Shown piece by piece: positions 1 through 7,686 of a stretch of 13,185 nt of DNA (its first letter is position 1; every line of letters begins with the position of its first letter). Location: positions 1-13,185 of the forward strand of contig CABUBX010000046.1 in the NCBI GenBank assembly GCA_902489925.1, written 5' to 3'. The notes beneath the pieces are model-generated. The model saw only the letters and a program-made list of their open reading frames with translations, had not been told where the DNA came from and searched no databases. The translations under genes and the position numbers were made by a program. This DNA is from an uncultured Lachnospiraceae bacterium. Lineage in GTDB: Bacteria > Bacillota > Clostridia > Lachnospirales > Lachnospiraceae.

Positions 1-115
1 TGACGGTGCGGGCGTCTTTGCGCCTATTGTTTTACTCTCCGCGGTCGCCATGATTATCGTTGCCATCATCAATGCCATTGAAAAAATTGTTGTGCGCTGG
101 CGCAAAGAGCTATAA
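1..115 (+). CDS. ABC transporter permease, C-terminal end (partial)
   Basis: An open frame beginning at position 2 encodes the last 37 residues of a protein that starts outside the window. The visible part is one hydrophobic membrane segment (APIVLLSAVAMIIVAII) followed by a short basic tail ending RWRKEL, which is the usual end of a permease of the ThiX/SsuC/TauC type. The stop codon lies 44 bases before the downstream binding-protein gene on the same strand, so both are probably in one operon. Function is inferred mainly from that neighbour; the visible residues alone only show an integral membrane protein. Confidence 0.7.
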   Translation, partial: DGAGVFAPIVLLSAVAMIIVAIINAIEKIVVRWRKEL

Positions 116-140
116 ACATTTTATTCATACTACATTTCAA

Positions 141-150
141 AAAGAAAGGA
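141..150 (+). promoter_or_regulatory. Ribosome binding site of the NMT1/THI5-like binding protein
   Basis: The purine-rich stretch AAAGAAAGGA sits 9 bases before the ATG at 160 and supports that start. Confidence 0.6.
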
Positions 151-159
151 TTTTATACA

Positions 160-1209
160 ATGAAAACTTCAAAAAAATTGATTTGTGCCGCACTGGCACT
201 CATTACCCTCGGAGGCTTATCCGGCTGCGGTCAGAATAATTCTACAGAAACAAAAAATACAGAAGTTTCTGCAAACACAAACGCTTCTGCCGGTGAACTT
301 AAAGAATTGGACGTCGTTCTTGACTGGTATCCAAATGCTGTTCACGCATTTATATATGATGCCATCGAAAAAGGCTATTATGAAGAAGAAGGCTTAAAGG
401 TGAATATCCAGTTTCCTTCAAATGCCAATGACGCCCTTTCACTTGTCGCTGCCAAAAAAGCCGACTTAGGCGTTTATTACATGCAGGATGTTATTACAAC
501 AAAAAGCAATCAAAACATTCCTGTAAAAGCTGTCGCCTCAATCGTTCAGGACCCGATGAATATTTTCCTTTCACTGAAAGAAAAAAATATCACCTCACCG
601 AAAGATTTAAACGGTAAGATGATTGGCTACGGCGGCACTGAATTAAGTGAAGCAATTACAAAATACGCTGTTGAAAATGCCGGCGGTACTTATGACCAAA
701 GCAAAGTTATTGATGTCGGCTTTGACTTAATGGCTTCGATGACAACAGGACAGGTGGATGCCACTGTGGGCTGCCTTTTAAATCATGAAGTACCTCAGAT
801 GGAAGAAGAAGGCTTTGAAGTAAATTATTTCACCCTTGAAGAATGTGGTATTCCTTCATATTATGAGCTTGTTTTCGTTGCCAACGATGAGCAGATTGCC
901 AATGATTCAGAAACCTTGAAGGCATTTTTAAGAGCCAGCAAAAAAGGCTTTGAGGATATGAAAAGTGACCCAAAAGCCACACTTAAAATACTCCTTGATA
1001 ATCAGAATGCCGAAAACTTCCCATTATCCGAAAGTGTCGAAACACAGAGTATGAACACCCTGCTTCCAAGCATGGAAAAAGAAGGCTCACCTTTCCTTTC
1101 ACAGACTGAAGAAGCATGGCAGAAAAATATCGACTGGCTTTTTGAACAGGGACTGATTGCAGAGAAAAAAGACGTTTCCGAATTTATGACAACTGAATTG
1201 ATGCCTTAA
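160..1209 (+). CDS. ABC transporter substrate-binding lipoprotein, NMT1/THI5 (ThiY-like) family
   Basis: The 349-residue protein has a lipoprotein signal: basic start MKTSKK, hydrophobic core, and lipobox LSGC with the lipidated cysteine at residue 23. A low-complexity Ser/Thr/Asn linker follows to about residue 45. The mature domain opens with LDWYPNAVHAFIYDAIEKGY, the typical beginning of NMT1/THI5-type periplasmic-binding folds, followed by the ALSLVAAKKADLGVYY segment of that family. Family members bind small heteroaromatic or sulfonate ligands; the DW(Y/T)PN opening favours the ThiY subgroup, which binds a formylaminopyrimidine precursor of thiamine. The ligand is not proven. The permease gene just upstream gives a second component. 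The ATPase must lie further upstream or elsewhere. A strong terminator directly follows, so this is the last gene of its operon. Confidence 0.85.
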   Translation: MKTSKKLICAALALITLGGLSGCGQNNSTETKNTEVSANTNASAGELKELDVVLDWYPNAVHAFIYDAIEKGYYEEEGLKVNIQFPSNANDALSLVAAKKADLGVYYMQDVITTKSNQNIPVKAVASIVQDPMNIFLSLKEKNITSPKDLNGKMIGYGGTELSEAITKYAVENAGGTYDQSKVIDVGFDLMASMTTGQVDATVGCLLNHEVPQMEEEGFEVNYFTLEECGIPSYYELVFVANDEQIANDSETLKAFLRASKKGFEDMKSDPKATLKILLDNQNAENFPLSESVETQSMNTLLPSMEKEGSPFLSQTEEAWQKNIDWLFEQGLIAEKKDVSEFMTTELMP

Positions 1210-1242
1210 TCAATGTCTTGATAAATATCTTTAATACAATAA

Positions 1243-1283
1243 TGAAGCCGGCAGCTCATTAGAGTTGCCGGCTTCAGTTTTTT
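1243..1283 (+). terminator. Rho-independent terminator after the binding-protein gene
   Basis: TGAAGCCGGCA (1243-1253) pairs with TGCCGGCTTCA (1266-1276). The stem continues through a G-T pair and CTC/GAG to a four-base ATTA loop, giving about 15 pairs. Six T follow at 1278-1283. It ends the operon that includes the gene at 160-1209. On the minus strand the same hairpin lacks a good T run, so it is at best a weak stop for the gene at 1395-2411. Confidence 0.92.
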
Positions 1284-1394
1284 CAATTTACACAAAACTT
1301 AAAACTCTCTCTGCTTTCAAGTAAATCTTTACTGACTGTCTTCCCCAATAGATTCTCATATATATTGGAAATATAAAAGGTAACAGCCGATTTA
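1284..1394. other. Intergenic spacer with no recognised element
   Basis: This AT-rich spacer lies between the terminator and the tail-to-tail minus-strand gene. The only structure seen is a short AGTAAA/TTTACT palindrome at 1320-1333. No coding frame or promoter is evident. Confidence 0.5.
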
Positions 1395-2411
1395 TTATTC
1401 ATAACATAATTTTACATTTTTTCCTTTGACCAATCCCTCTATACCACTTCCAGTTCTTATATACAGATAATCATCTTTACTATCAATTATTTCTATTTTT
1501 TCCCCTTTTGATAGTTGATAAGTTAATAACTCTCCTATTTCTATTTTATTATATTTCTCTCCGAAATAATTAGTTCGTTCTTCAACTATCGCTGTATGTA
1601 TTTTGGTATTATCTTCCTTAATTTCATAAGACCACAAATACTCATTTACTTTATTTTTTTTCAGATTATCTTTTTTTATGTAACCAGCCAAAGTACCATT
1701 TGTTACTTCGATATACTCGTCCGTTTCTAGTGAAGTAATTGAATCTACTGGAATAACCACATCACCTTTCCTAAACATTTCTGTACTATACTTACTTGGT
1801 ATAAAATACGGAAAAAGTCTGTCTCTCTTAAACTGCAGACACCCATAATATATTTTCGAATCGCTTAAGACTTTATATTCATTAACTTCATCAATACTTC
1901 CTTCTACCCTCGCAGATATATAATCCGTATAGCTATTGGCACATATGTTAAAAACATTATTAAAACTAAAACCAAAAAATGCTATTTGTATCATTAAAAA
2001 TATAAAATCTACGAACTTATTCCTGATCAAAAAGGCAATACCAAATAAAATATAGCCTACAATTAATATTCCTGCTAAGGTAATCGTAATTTTTTTGTCA
2101 AAACTAAAACTATGTTTTGGATATAAATAATTATATTTGTCCATTTCCATAATCTCAGTGAGTAAAAAAACATTTATAAAGAAGGTTATTATTAAGACAA
2201 AACCGGTTATTAATCCCCATATACTTTTCATCTTCTTACCCATAGCATAGAAACTGTACATCATTAAGAGTACCCCTATTGCAAAAAGAATATATGGTAT
2301 AGCGCCCAAAATGCCTCCGACAAACAAATTAACACCAGAAATCATCGTTAAAATGAATGCTACAATTACCCATATGGGAATTGACCAATATACTATATAC
2401 ATATTTTTCAT
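1395..2411 (-). CDS. Hypothetical membrane protein with C-terminal SH3-like segments
   Basis: The gene is not recognised as a named family. With the start at 2411 the protein is 338 residues. It shows about five hydrophobic membrane segments near residues 8-28, 34-56, 63-84, 108-130 and 134-158, then a soluble C-terminal half. Two stretches there resemble bacterial SH3 repeats: near residues 213-250 (ending LAGYIKKDNLK) and near 302-337 (LSKGEKIEIIDSKDDYLYIR...GLVKGKNVKL), each with the beta-strand, W/Y-I-R-turn-G-(L/Y)-V/I-K pattern. The start at 2411 is preferred because GGAGG lies 11 bases before it; ATG 2420 and GTG 2429 also lie in frame but overlap or abut that ribosome binding site. 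Base composition is clearly more AT-rich than the metabolic genes around it, which hints at later acquisition. It follows the Uma2 gene by 79 bases on the same strand. Role unknown; envelope association is inferred. Confidence 0.75.
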   Translation of the reverse strand: MKNMYIVYWSIPIWVIVAFILTMISGVNLFVGGILGAIPYILFAIGVLLMMYSFYAMGKKMKSIWGLITGFVLIITFFINVFLLTEIMEMDKYNYLYPKHSFSFDKKITITLAGILIVGYILFGIAFLIRNKFVDFIFLMIQIAFFGFSFNNVFNICANSYTDYISARVEGSIDEVNEYKVLSDSKIYYGCLQFKRDRLFPYFIPSKYSTEMFRKGDVVIPVDSITSLETDEYIEVTNGTLAGYIKKDNLKKNKVNEYLWSYEIKEDNTKIHTAIVEERTNYFGEKYNKIEIGELLTYQLSKGEKIEIIDSKDDYLYIRTGSGIEGLVKGKNVKLCYE

Positions 2412-2490
2412 ATTTTTCATCCCCTCCACTGTTCAAATTACGAATTCTTTTAAAGAAAAATTTACCCATGTTTTCATCTTAGAACCAACT

Positions 2491-3033
2491 TTAATATTTA
2501 ATTTCATTCATATCAATTTCCAAATCCTCATAAATTGTAACTCTGATTTTATCTGTAAATCTATACATCACAGGTGCTTCCGCTTCTTCCAAGTCATACA
2601 CAAGAATAATATTTTTAATCGAATCAACAATCCAATATTCGCGAACACCGGCTTCCTGATAAAGATTCAGTTTTTTATAATAATCCATACGTCTGCTGCC
2701 TGCCGAAACAATTTCTATAATCCAGTCCGGCGCGCCATGACAGCCTTTTTCATCCACCTTATCTTTATCACATATAATCGTTAAATCAGGCTCAAGATAA
2801 TTGCTGCCATCATCTTTTAGAAAGACCGCAAATGGGGCTGCAAATACTTCGCATCCGCCTTTCTTTCTTCGAATATAATCTGTAATCACCCAATGTAAAA
2901 ATCCTGATATTCGTTGATGTGTTGCTGACGGAGGCGCCATCATATAAATTTCTCCATCAATTAATTCTGCTCTTTTTTTATCCGGTAATCTGTAAATATC
3001 CTCCACCGTATACAGTGATTCTTTCGCCGGCAT
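2491..3033 (-). CDS. Uma2-family (DUF820) restriction endonuclease-like protein
   Basis: The 180-residue protein matches the Uma2/DUF820 fold, a PD-(D/E)xK nuclease superfamily member. Visible landmarks are YTVEDIYRLPDKKRAELIDGEIY near residues 8-30, EPDLTII at 81-87, the acidic core PDWIIEIVS at 102-110, and the lysine region DYYKKLNLY at 117-125, then GVREYWIVD at 129-137. Candidate metal and catalytic residues D83, E107 and K120/K121 are present, so it is not obviously dead. The cellular role of such proteins is poorly known, and no DNA target can be read from sequence. The start at ATG 3033 is chosen over the adjacent TTG 3036 because AAAGGAGG (3041-3048) lies 7 bases before it. It has its own promoter, and the membrane protein gene follows it. 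Confidence 0.88.
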   Translation of the reverse strand: MPAKESLYTVEDIYRLPDKKRAELIDGEIYMMAPPSATHQRISGFLHWVITDYIRRKKGGCEVFAAPFAVFLKDDGSNYLEPDLTIICDKDKVDEKGCHGAPDWIIEIVSAGSRRMDYYKKLNLYQEAGVREYWIVDSIKNIILVYDLEEAEAPVMYRFTDKIRVTIYEDLEIDMNEIKY

Positions 3034-3081
3034 CAAACGTCCTCCTTTCTTTCACAAACATATCACTCTGCTTATATATTT

Positions 3082-3110
3082 ACTATACCCCATTTTTCAC
3101 TTTCTTTCAA
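3082..3110 (-). promoter_or_regulatory. Sigma-70-type promoter of the Uma2 gene
   Basis: On the minus strand, a -35 box TTGAAA (3105-3110) and a -10 box TATAGT (3082-3087) are separated by exactly 17 bases. Each matches consensus at five of six positions. The ATG lies about 50 bases downstream. Confidence 0.75.
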
Positions 3111-3150
3111 ATATTGATTTTCAGAAAATATTCTCTTTTTTGATAACACA

Positions 3151-3202
3151 AATCACCGCAAATGATTTGCAGTTGTTTAACCATAAATCATTTGCGGTGA
3201 TT
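3151..3202. repeat. 18-bp perfect inverted repeat, possible operon-end hairpin
   Basis: AATCACCGCAAATGATTT (3151-3168) is perfectly complementary to 3185-3202, with a 16-base spacer between. It begins 16 bases after the stop codon of the RpiR gene and is upstream of the Uma2 promoter. It could end the eight-gene operon, but neither strand has the usual T run after the stem. It could also protect the 3' end of the mRNA or be a protein-binding site. Confidence 0.7.
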
Positions 3203-3218
3203 GACATTGATACTTTTC

Positions 3219-4082
3219 TTAATACATTTTGTCTGTGATAGACTGCGATGTCTTTTGATTATTTTGATAGCTAATGTCATATGTTTTTCGGTAATATTCT
3301 GTGTATAATACCTCCATTAAAAACAATTGACTCATGACTGCTGTTGTAGACCCGCCTTGAAGCGGACCTTCATTTGCCCCACAAAGCAATACAACATCAG
3401 ACTGACTGGCTAACGAGGACTTTGCAAATCTTGTCACGCCTGCAACATAAGCCCCTGATTTTTTTGCAAGTTTTGCAATAAGCATAGAATCTTTTGTTGA
3501 GCCTGAATATGAAATTATAATAGCAACATCCCTCGAAGAGAGCATGGAAGCCTCCATTGTCTGCATATGTGAATCTGTGTAACAATAGACTTTATTAGAT
3601 ACCCTCAAAAACTTATTTGTTGTCATCATTGCCATAATCTGACTGGCACCGACACCAAAGAAAAATATTCGTTCGGCTGTAATCATTCTATCTAATAATG
3701 TATCCATCGCCTCAAAATTAATCAGCTCGCTCGTTTCTCTTAAAACAGAAATATTTGAATTCAGCAATTTCTGTGAAACAATCTCTAAAGAATCCTCCGG
3801 CTCTACATTGCCCGAAATTCCTTCTATAATATTATGCTTATTTTTATCCTGCGTACTTAAGGACAGTTGAATCTTGAACTCCTGATAGCCTTGAAGCTTC
3901 ATCGTTTTACAAAAACGGAATACCGTTGTTTCTCCCACTTCGCAAGCATCTGCCAAATCATTAATTGACATTAATAATACTTCCGAAGCATGGTCAAATA
4001 TAAAATCCGCAACTTTCCTCTCTGATTTTGTAAACTTTTGATATGAAGCTCTTATTTGACAAAGAATATTGCCCGCTTGCAT
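3219..4082 (-). CDS. MurR/RpiR-family transcriptional regulator with SIS domain
   Basis: The 287-residue protein has the standard RpiR plan. An N-terminal helix-turn-helix domain covers residues 1-77, with the opening SYQKFTKSERKVADFI and the recognition region LADACEVGETTVFRFCKTM. A SIS sugar-phosphate-binding domain follows at about 128-260, with FFGVGAS (141-147) and the phosphate-binding loop ISYSGSTKDS (190-199). Such proteins bind palindromic operators, and a sugar phosphate alters binding. Here the likely effector is ManNAc-6-P or GlcNAc-6-P, the products of the genes beside it. It is the last gene of the operon, 22 bases after the kinase gene, with no room for its own promoter, so it is probably autoregulated with the operon. 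GAGGAGG (4090-4096) lies 7 bases before the ATG. The 16-bp palindrome at 11098-11136 is a candidate operator. Confidence 0.92.
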   Translation of the reverse strand: MQAGNILCQIRASYQKFTKSERKVADFIFDHASEVLLMSINDLADACEVGETTVFRFCKTMKLQGYQEFKIQLSLSTQDKNKHNIIEGISGNVEPEDSLEIVSQKLLNSNISVLRETSELINFEAMDTLLDRMITAERIFFFGVGASQIMAMMTTNKFLRVSNKVYCYTDSHMQTMEASMLSSRDVAIIISYSGSTKDSMLIAKLAKKSGAYVAGVTRFAKSSLASQSDVVLLCGANEGPLQGGSTTAVMSQLFLMEVLYTEYYRKTYDISYQNNQKTSQSITDKMY

Positions 4083-4104
4083 ACTTCAACCTCCTCATGC
4101 ACTT

Positions 4105-4983
4105 TTAATTATACTTTTTATGAATCAGATATGCCATTCCCCAAAGCCCAGCCTTATTTTTTAAATCTGCTCTGCATATATGTACATTTCTGAAACTCGG
4201 CATGATTCTCTGCATCACACAATTTCGGACTTTGTCAATCAAATAATCCTGTTCCATAATTCCTCCGCCTATCACAACACACTGGGGATTGAATATATGA
4301 ATCAGACTTACAAGTCCATGACCAATTTCTTCAACCCATTCCTCCAAAATTTTCTGAACTCTTGGTTCTTCGATATTTTCAAATAACTGCCGCCCATTTA
4401 TAATATGCGGAAATACCTTTTGTACTTTGGAAATAAGGGCCTTTGTCGATGCATAGTTTTCATAACAGCCACTGATTCTTATATTATGGACAACCTCATC
4501 GCCATGAATAATCATACTGCCAAACTCTCCTGCCGACCCTGTAATTCCTCTAAACACTTCCCCGTTAATGATTACAGCACCACCGACACCCGTTCCGTAA
4601 GTCAGGCATAAATAATCTTTAATTCCCTTCGCTGCCCCGTAACTGCCTTCGCCCAATGCTGCAGCATTCACATCATTTTCTACCACAACAGGCACACGAA
4701 ATATTTCAAATATTATTTTACCAAGCTCTGTTCCTGTATATCCGGGCAAATTCTCATTGGCATAGATAATCTTACCTTTTTCAGAATCAACCTGCCCAGC
4801 CGTACTTATTCCAATAGCATTACAAGAACCCAACTGCTTAATTTGACTAATTACTCTATCGACAACTGCCTTTCCCCCATACTGTGCACATGTGCTTATT
4901 TCTGAAAAACAGGCCATCTGATTGTTTTCTATCACAGCTGACTTAATTGTTGTCCCACCAATATCTAATACTATATATCTCAT
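4105..4983 (-). CDS. nanK: ROK-family sugar kinase, probable N-acetylmannosamine kinase
   Basis: The 292-residue protein is a ROK kinase. The phosphate loop DIGGTTIK (residues 7-14), the catalytic aspartate in VENDVNAAALGE (D104), the second ATP loop YGTGVGGA (129-136) and GSAGEFGSM (149-157) are all present. Next to nanE, the natural reaction is ManNAc + ATP to ManNAc-6-phosphate in the cytoplasm. The usual ROK zinc motif (His, then Cys-x-Cys-Gly and Cys) is degenerate: H160 and C173 remain, but the Cys-x-Cys pair is missing, leaving HNIRISGCYENYAS. Loss of zinc ligands is known in some NanK proteins. The ribosome binding site is weak (an AGAG stretch about 6 bases upstream, and AAAGG about 15 bases upstream). 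Glucokinase or another hexosamine kinase remains possible on sequence alone; the operon favours ManNAc. Confidence 0.85.
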   Translation of the reverse strand: MRYIVLDIGGTTIKSAVIENNQMACFSEISTCAQYGGKAVVDRVISQIKQLGSCNAIGISTAGQVDSEKGKIIYANENLPGYTGTELGKIIFEIFRVPVVVENDVNAAALGEGSYGAAKGIKDYLCLTYGTGVGGAVIINGEVFRGITGSAGEFGSMIIHGDEVVHNIRISGCYENYASTKALISKVQKVFPHIINGRQLFENIEEPRVQKILEEWVEEIGHGLVSLIHIFNPQCVVIGGGIMEQDYLIDKVRNCVMQRIMPSFRNVHICRADLKNKAGLWGMAYLIHKKYN

Positions 4984-5021
4984 ATAAATCTCTATTGGCC
5001 TTTCTATAAATCATTTTACCA

Positions 5022-5717
5022 TTAATTTCCATTTTTTTGTAGGACTGAAACAAATTTTTTTGTAATATCCATCGGTCTTGTAATTGCTGTTCCTACAACA
5101 GCAGCAAACGCACCTTTTTCCATGACTTTTTTCAGCTGCTCAGGCGTTGATATTCCGCCTTCTGCAATCACAGGTTTGCCTGTGACGCACACAAGCTCAT
5201 TCACCATATCATAATTTGGCAATATTTCATTGCTTGTATAGGAGGTATACCCACTCATTGTTGTACCGATAATATCAAAACCCATTTTTGCCGCAGCGAT
5301 GCCTTCTTCAATCGTCGAACAATCTGCCATAAATAATTGATTTGGATATTTTCTCCGAACTTTTTGAAAGAACGACGCTAATGTTTCCCCAAACGGCCGT
5401 GTTCTGTCAGTACTGTCGATTGCAATAATATCCGGCTGTACCGTCATTAATTCATCAACCTCAGCCATCGTCGGTGTAATATATACATCTGACCCCTGAT
5501 AATCCCTTTTAATAATTGCAATTACAGGCAATGAAACTTCTTCCTTAATTTTCTGTATATCCTCCACCGTATTGGCCCGAATTCCTACCGCACCGCCTCT
5601 CATCGCTGCCACAGCCATTCTCTGCATAACATATGAGCTATGAAGTGGTTCATTTTCTAAAGCCTGACAAGATACAATCAACCCTCCTTTTAATTTCGAC
5701 AAAATTGCATTGTTCAT
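5022..5717 (-). CDS. nanE: N-acylglucosamine-6-phosphate 2-epimerase NanE
   Basis: The 231-residue protein converts ManNAc-6-phosphate to GlcNAc-6-phosphate in the cytoplasm. It shows the NanE TIM-barrel signature throughout: GGLIVSCQALENEPLH (11-26), GGAVGIRANT (41-50), the IIKRDY segment whose lysine K70 corresponds to the catalytic lysine known in this family, IIAIDSTDRTRP (97-108), FMADCST (129-135), GTTMSGYTSYT (151-161), and PVIAEGGI (182-189) with E186. Length is normal for the family. GGGGGA lies a few bases before the ATG at 5717. Spacers of 31 bases to the dehydrogenase gene upstream and 38 bases to the kinase gene downstream indicate cotranscription. This is the firmest anchor for reading the operon as sialic acid or ManNAc catabolism. 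Confidence 0.95.
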   Translation of the reverse strand: MNNAILSKLKGGLIVSCQALENEPLHSSYVMQRMAVAAMRGGAVGIRANTVEDIQKIKEEVSLPVIAIIKRDYQGSDVYITPTMAEVDELMTVQPDIIAIDSTDRTRPFGETLASFFQKVRRKYPNQLFMADCSTIEEGIAAAKMGFDIIGTTMSGYTSYTSNEILPNYDMVNELVCVTGKPVIAEGGISTPEQLKKVMEKGAFAAVVGTAITRPMDITKKFVSVLQKNGN

Positions 5718-5748
5718 TTGCGTTCCCCCATTTCACACCCATATTTTA

Positions 5749-6831
5749 TTAAAGTACACAGGCAAAGGCTTCATCTAATCTTTCTAGTTCATCCTTCTGT
5801 GTCATATTATTTTTCATAATATTATATGCTTTTAATTTTTCTATAACTTCTTCCGTAGGCTCAACACCCAATTCCGAGAGTTTAACCGGCATGTTCATAT
5901 CCTTCATCATTTGTTTAATCCGTTCAAACTCCTCATCGGAATCACCGTTAAACTTCATCTGCATAAGCACACCCACTGCAACAATTTCTCCATGAAGTGC
6001 TTTGGCCGATTCTTTTGGATAATAATATCTTATGCCGTCATACAAGCCATGCGCCACTGCCAACTGGTCAGAGCCACTGGAAAATCCGCTGACCATTGAT
6101 GTAATAATAAGATTCACCAAAGTCAAATCTCTAAGTAAAGTTTCGTCTTTCATCGGATTATTATAAATTTCAACACCGTATGTTGTCAGGAAATCATATA
6201 TAAATCTTGAGTTTGAATAGGCCATATACTTATATATAGAAATATCCGGATAATTCATATTTTTATTTCCATTTACAATTTCCGGAAGCTTTGCAATAGA
6301 ATCCATAATTCCGGAAGCAAAAAGACGCTTAGGCGAATTTCCGATAATTTCCGTATCCGCAATCAGAGAATCAACTTCCCCTTCTTTTGGTATAGAGCAA
6401 TCATAACGTCCTTCTTCCTTCGTATATAAAATACACACTGCTGATGAGGCCGCACATGTAGCTACCGAGGTTGGAATTGTAATAATTGCATTTCCTGCAA
6501 TATCTGCCGCTGCTTTAGAAAGATCCATACATTTTCCGCCACCGACAGCCACTATGACATCTATCCCTCGCTCTTTCATTCGAGCGCCAAGCCTTTTAGC
6601 AAAATCTAAAGAATTAGGTTCGTCCATCAATACCCATTCTGACTCTATACCCTTTTCAGAAATATCTTTTTCAATTTTTTCCTTAATCATCGGTAAAGTC
6701 GTTTTCCCCCCAATGACCAATGCCTTTTGTCCATACCTTAATATTTCTTCAGGAAGTTTTTTTATCACATTTTTTCCAAAAATAAATCTTCCAACACCTA
6801 TTTTTAATAAAGATAACTCATCTGCCATCAT
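5749..6831 (-). CDS. Iron-containing alcohol dehydrogenase-family oxidoreductase
   Basis: The 360-residue protein belongs to the glycerol-dehydrogenase branch of iron-containing alcohol dehydrogenases. It has the nucleotide-binding motif VAVGGGKCMD (94-103), the IPTSVATCAASSA segment (119-131) and the metal ligands expected for the family: D177 in GIMDSIAK, H261 in AVAHGLYD and H280 in ALHGEI. All three ligands are intact, so an active NAD(P)-dependent enzyme is likely. Its substrate is unknown. Position between the permease and nanE genes, 15 bases after one and 31 before the other, ties it to the operon's substrate, probably an alcohol/ketone interconversion on the sugar or its 3-carbon product. 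This step is not part of the standard Nan pathway. ATG codons at 6831 and 6828 are both possible; an AAGGGG ribosome binding site serves either. Confidence 0.9.
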   Translation of the reverse strand: MMADELSLLKIGVGRFIFGKNVIKKLPEEILRYGQKALVIGGKTTLPMIKEKIEKDISEKGIESEWVLMDEPNSLDFAKRLGARMKERGIDVIVAVGGGKCMDLSKAAADIAGNAIITIPTSVATCAASSAVCILYTKEEGRYDCSIPKEGEVDSLIADTEIIGNSPKRLFASGIMDSIAKLPEIVNGNKNMNYPDISIYKYMAYSNSRFIYDFLTTYGVEIYNNPMKDETLLRDLTLVNLIITSMVSGFSSGSDQLAVAHGLYDGIRYYYPKESAKALHGEIVAVGVLMQMKFNGDSDEEFERIKQMMKDMNMPVKLSELGVEPTEEVIEKLKAYNIMKNNMTQKDELERLDEAFACVL

Positions 6832-6846
6832 GATACCCCTTTCATT

Positions 6847-7686
6847 TTACTTGCTGCTTCCCGAGGTCAACCCGCCTATTAAATACTTTTGAGCAAGTAA
6901 ATAAATTAATATTGGTGGAATAATCGCAATTACTGTACCTGCCATAATCCAATTCCAAGGTGTTACAATATCAATCATTCTCGAAAGTCCTACTGTCATA
7001 GAAACTTTTCCCGGTGCTGATGTTAAAATCATCGGATATAAGTAAGCATCCCACCCAGTAAAAAATGATAATGCGAAAGCTGTTGTTAATGCCGGTAATG
7101 AAATCGGAAGAATAATTTTAAATAAAGCTTTCACTCGCGTACAGCCATCAACTGCAGCCGCTTCCTCCAAAGATTTCGGAATACTGTCAAAAAATCCTTT
7201 CAATAACAAAATCGGATTAGCAATTGCCGAAGCTACCATCGCTATAATAACAATGATGTATGTGTCATAAAGACCGGTCGAATTTGAAAGACCATATAAC
7301 GGCGTTACGATAACAATCTGCGGAATTACCTGTATTGCAACAATAATCATCATAAATGCCACTTTAAACTTGAATCTAAATCGTGATAATGCGTATGCTG
7401 CCAGTATTGAAATAACAATCGTAAATAAACTTGTTCCAAGCGCATATATCACAGAAGCTTTCAAATATTCCCACATTGGTGTTTGTGTCGCTAAATCAAC
7501 ATAATTTTGCCAATAGGTATATTTCGGTATGAGCATTTTTTCACCAAGCTTTTCAAATGGTGTCAATGATGTCATTACCGCAACGTATATAGGAAGTATT
7601 GCTATAATTGACCATGTGATGATAATCGCATATCTGACAATATAACTTCGTATTTTCTTTAGCTTTTTTCTTTTTTTCATATTCAT
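6847..7686 (-). CDS. Carbohydrate ABC transporter permease, CUT1 type (MalG-like)
   Basis: The 279-residue inner-membrane protein has about six hydrophobic segments (near 17-38, 74-98, 107-130, 140-162, 197-215 and 245-267). The cytoplasmic ATPase-contact loop is EEAAAVDGCTRVKALFKIIL, near residues 174-193. The typical ending KYLIGGLTSGSSK matches MalG-type permeases. It forms the channel with the other permease. Its ATG overlaps the TGA stop of that gene in the four-base ATGA arrangement, and the GAGGAGG ribosome binding site lies inside the upstream coding end, so translation is probably coupled. Confidence 0.93.
   Translation of the reverse strand: MNMKKRKKLKKIRSYIVRYAIIITWSIIAILPIYVAVMTSLTPFEKLGEKMLIPKYTYWQNYVDLATQTPMWEYLKASVIYALGTSLFTIVISILAAYALSRFRFKFKVAFMMIIVAIQVIPQIVIVTPLYGLSNSTGLYDTYIIVIIAMVASAIANPILLLKGFFDSIPKSLEEAAAVDGCTRVKALFKIILPISLPALTTAFALSFFTGWDAYLYPMILTSAPGKVSMTVGLSRMIDIVTPWNWIMAGTVIAIIPPILIYLLAQKYLIGGLTSGSSK

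Noticed and set aside
116..159. TPP riboswitch before the ThiY-like gene
   Set aside because: The gap is only 44 bases and inside an operon, too short for a thiamine pyrophosphate riboswitch. One could exist upstream of the window.
1320..1333. Short palindrome AGTAAA/TTTACT
   Set aside because: Six-base arms with a 2-base gap in AT-rich DNA are expected by chance and are not placed at a promoter.
2412..2429. Earlier GTG (2429) and ATG (2420) starts of the membrane protein
   Set aside because: These codons overlap or directly abut the GGAGGGG ribosome binding site; the ATG at 2411 has more suitable spacing, though it is still slightly long.
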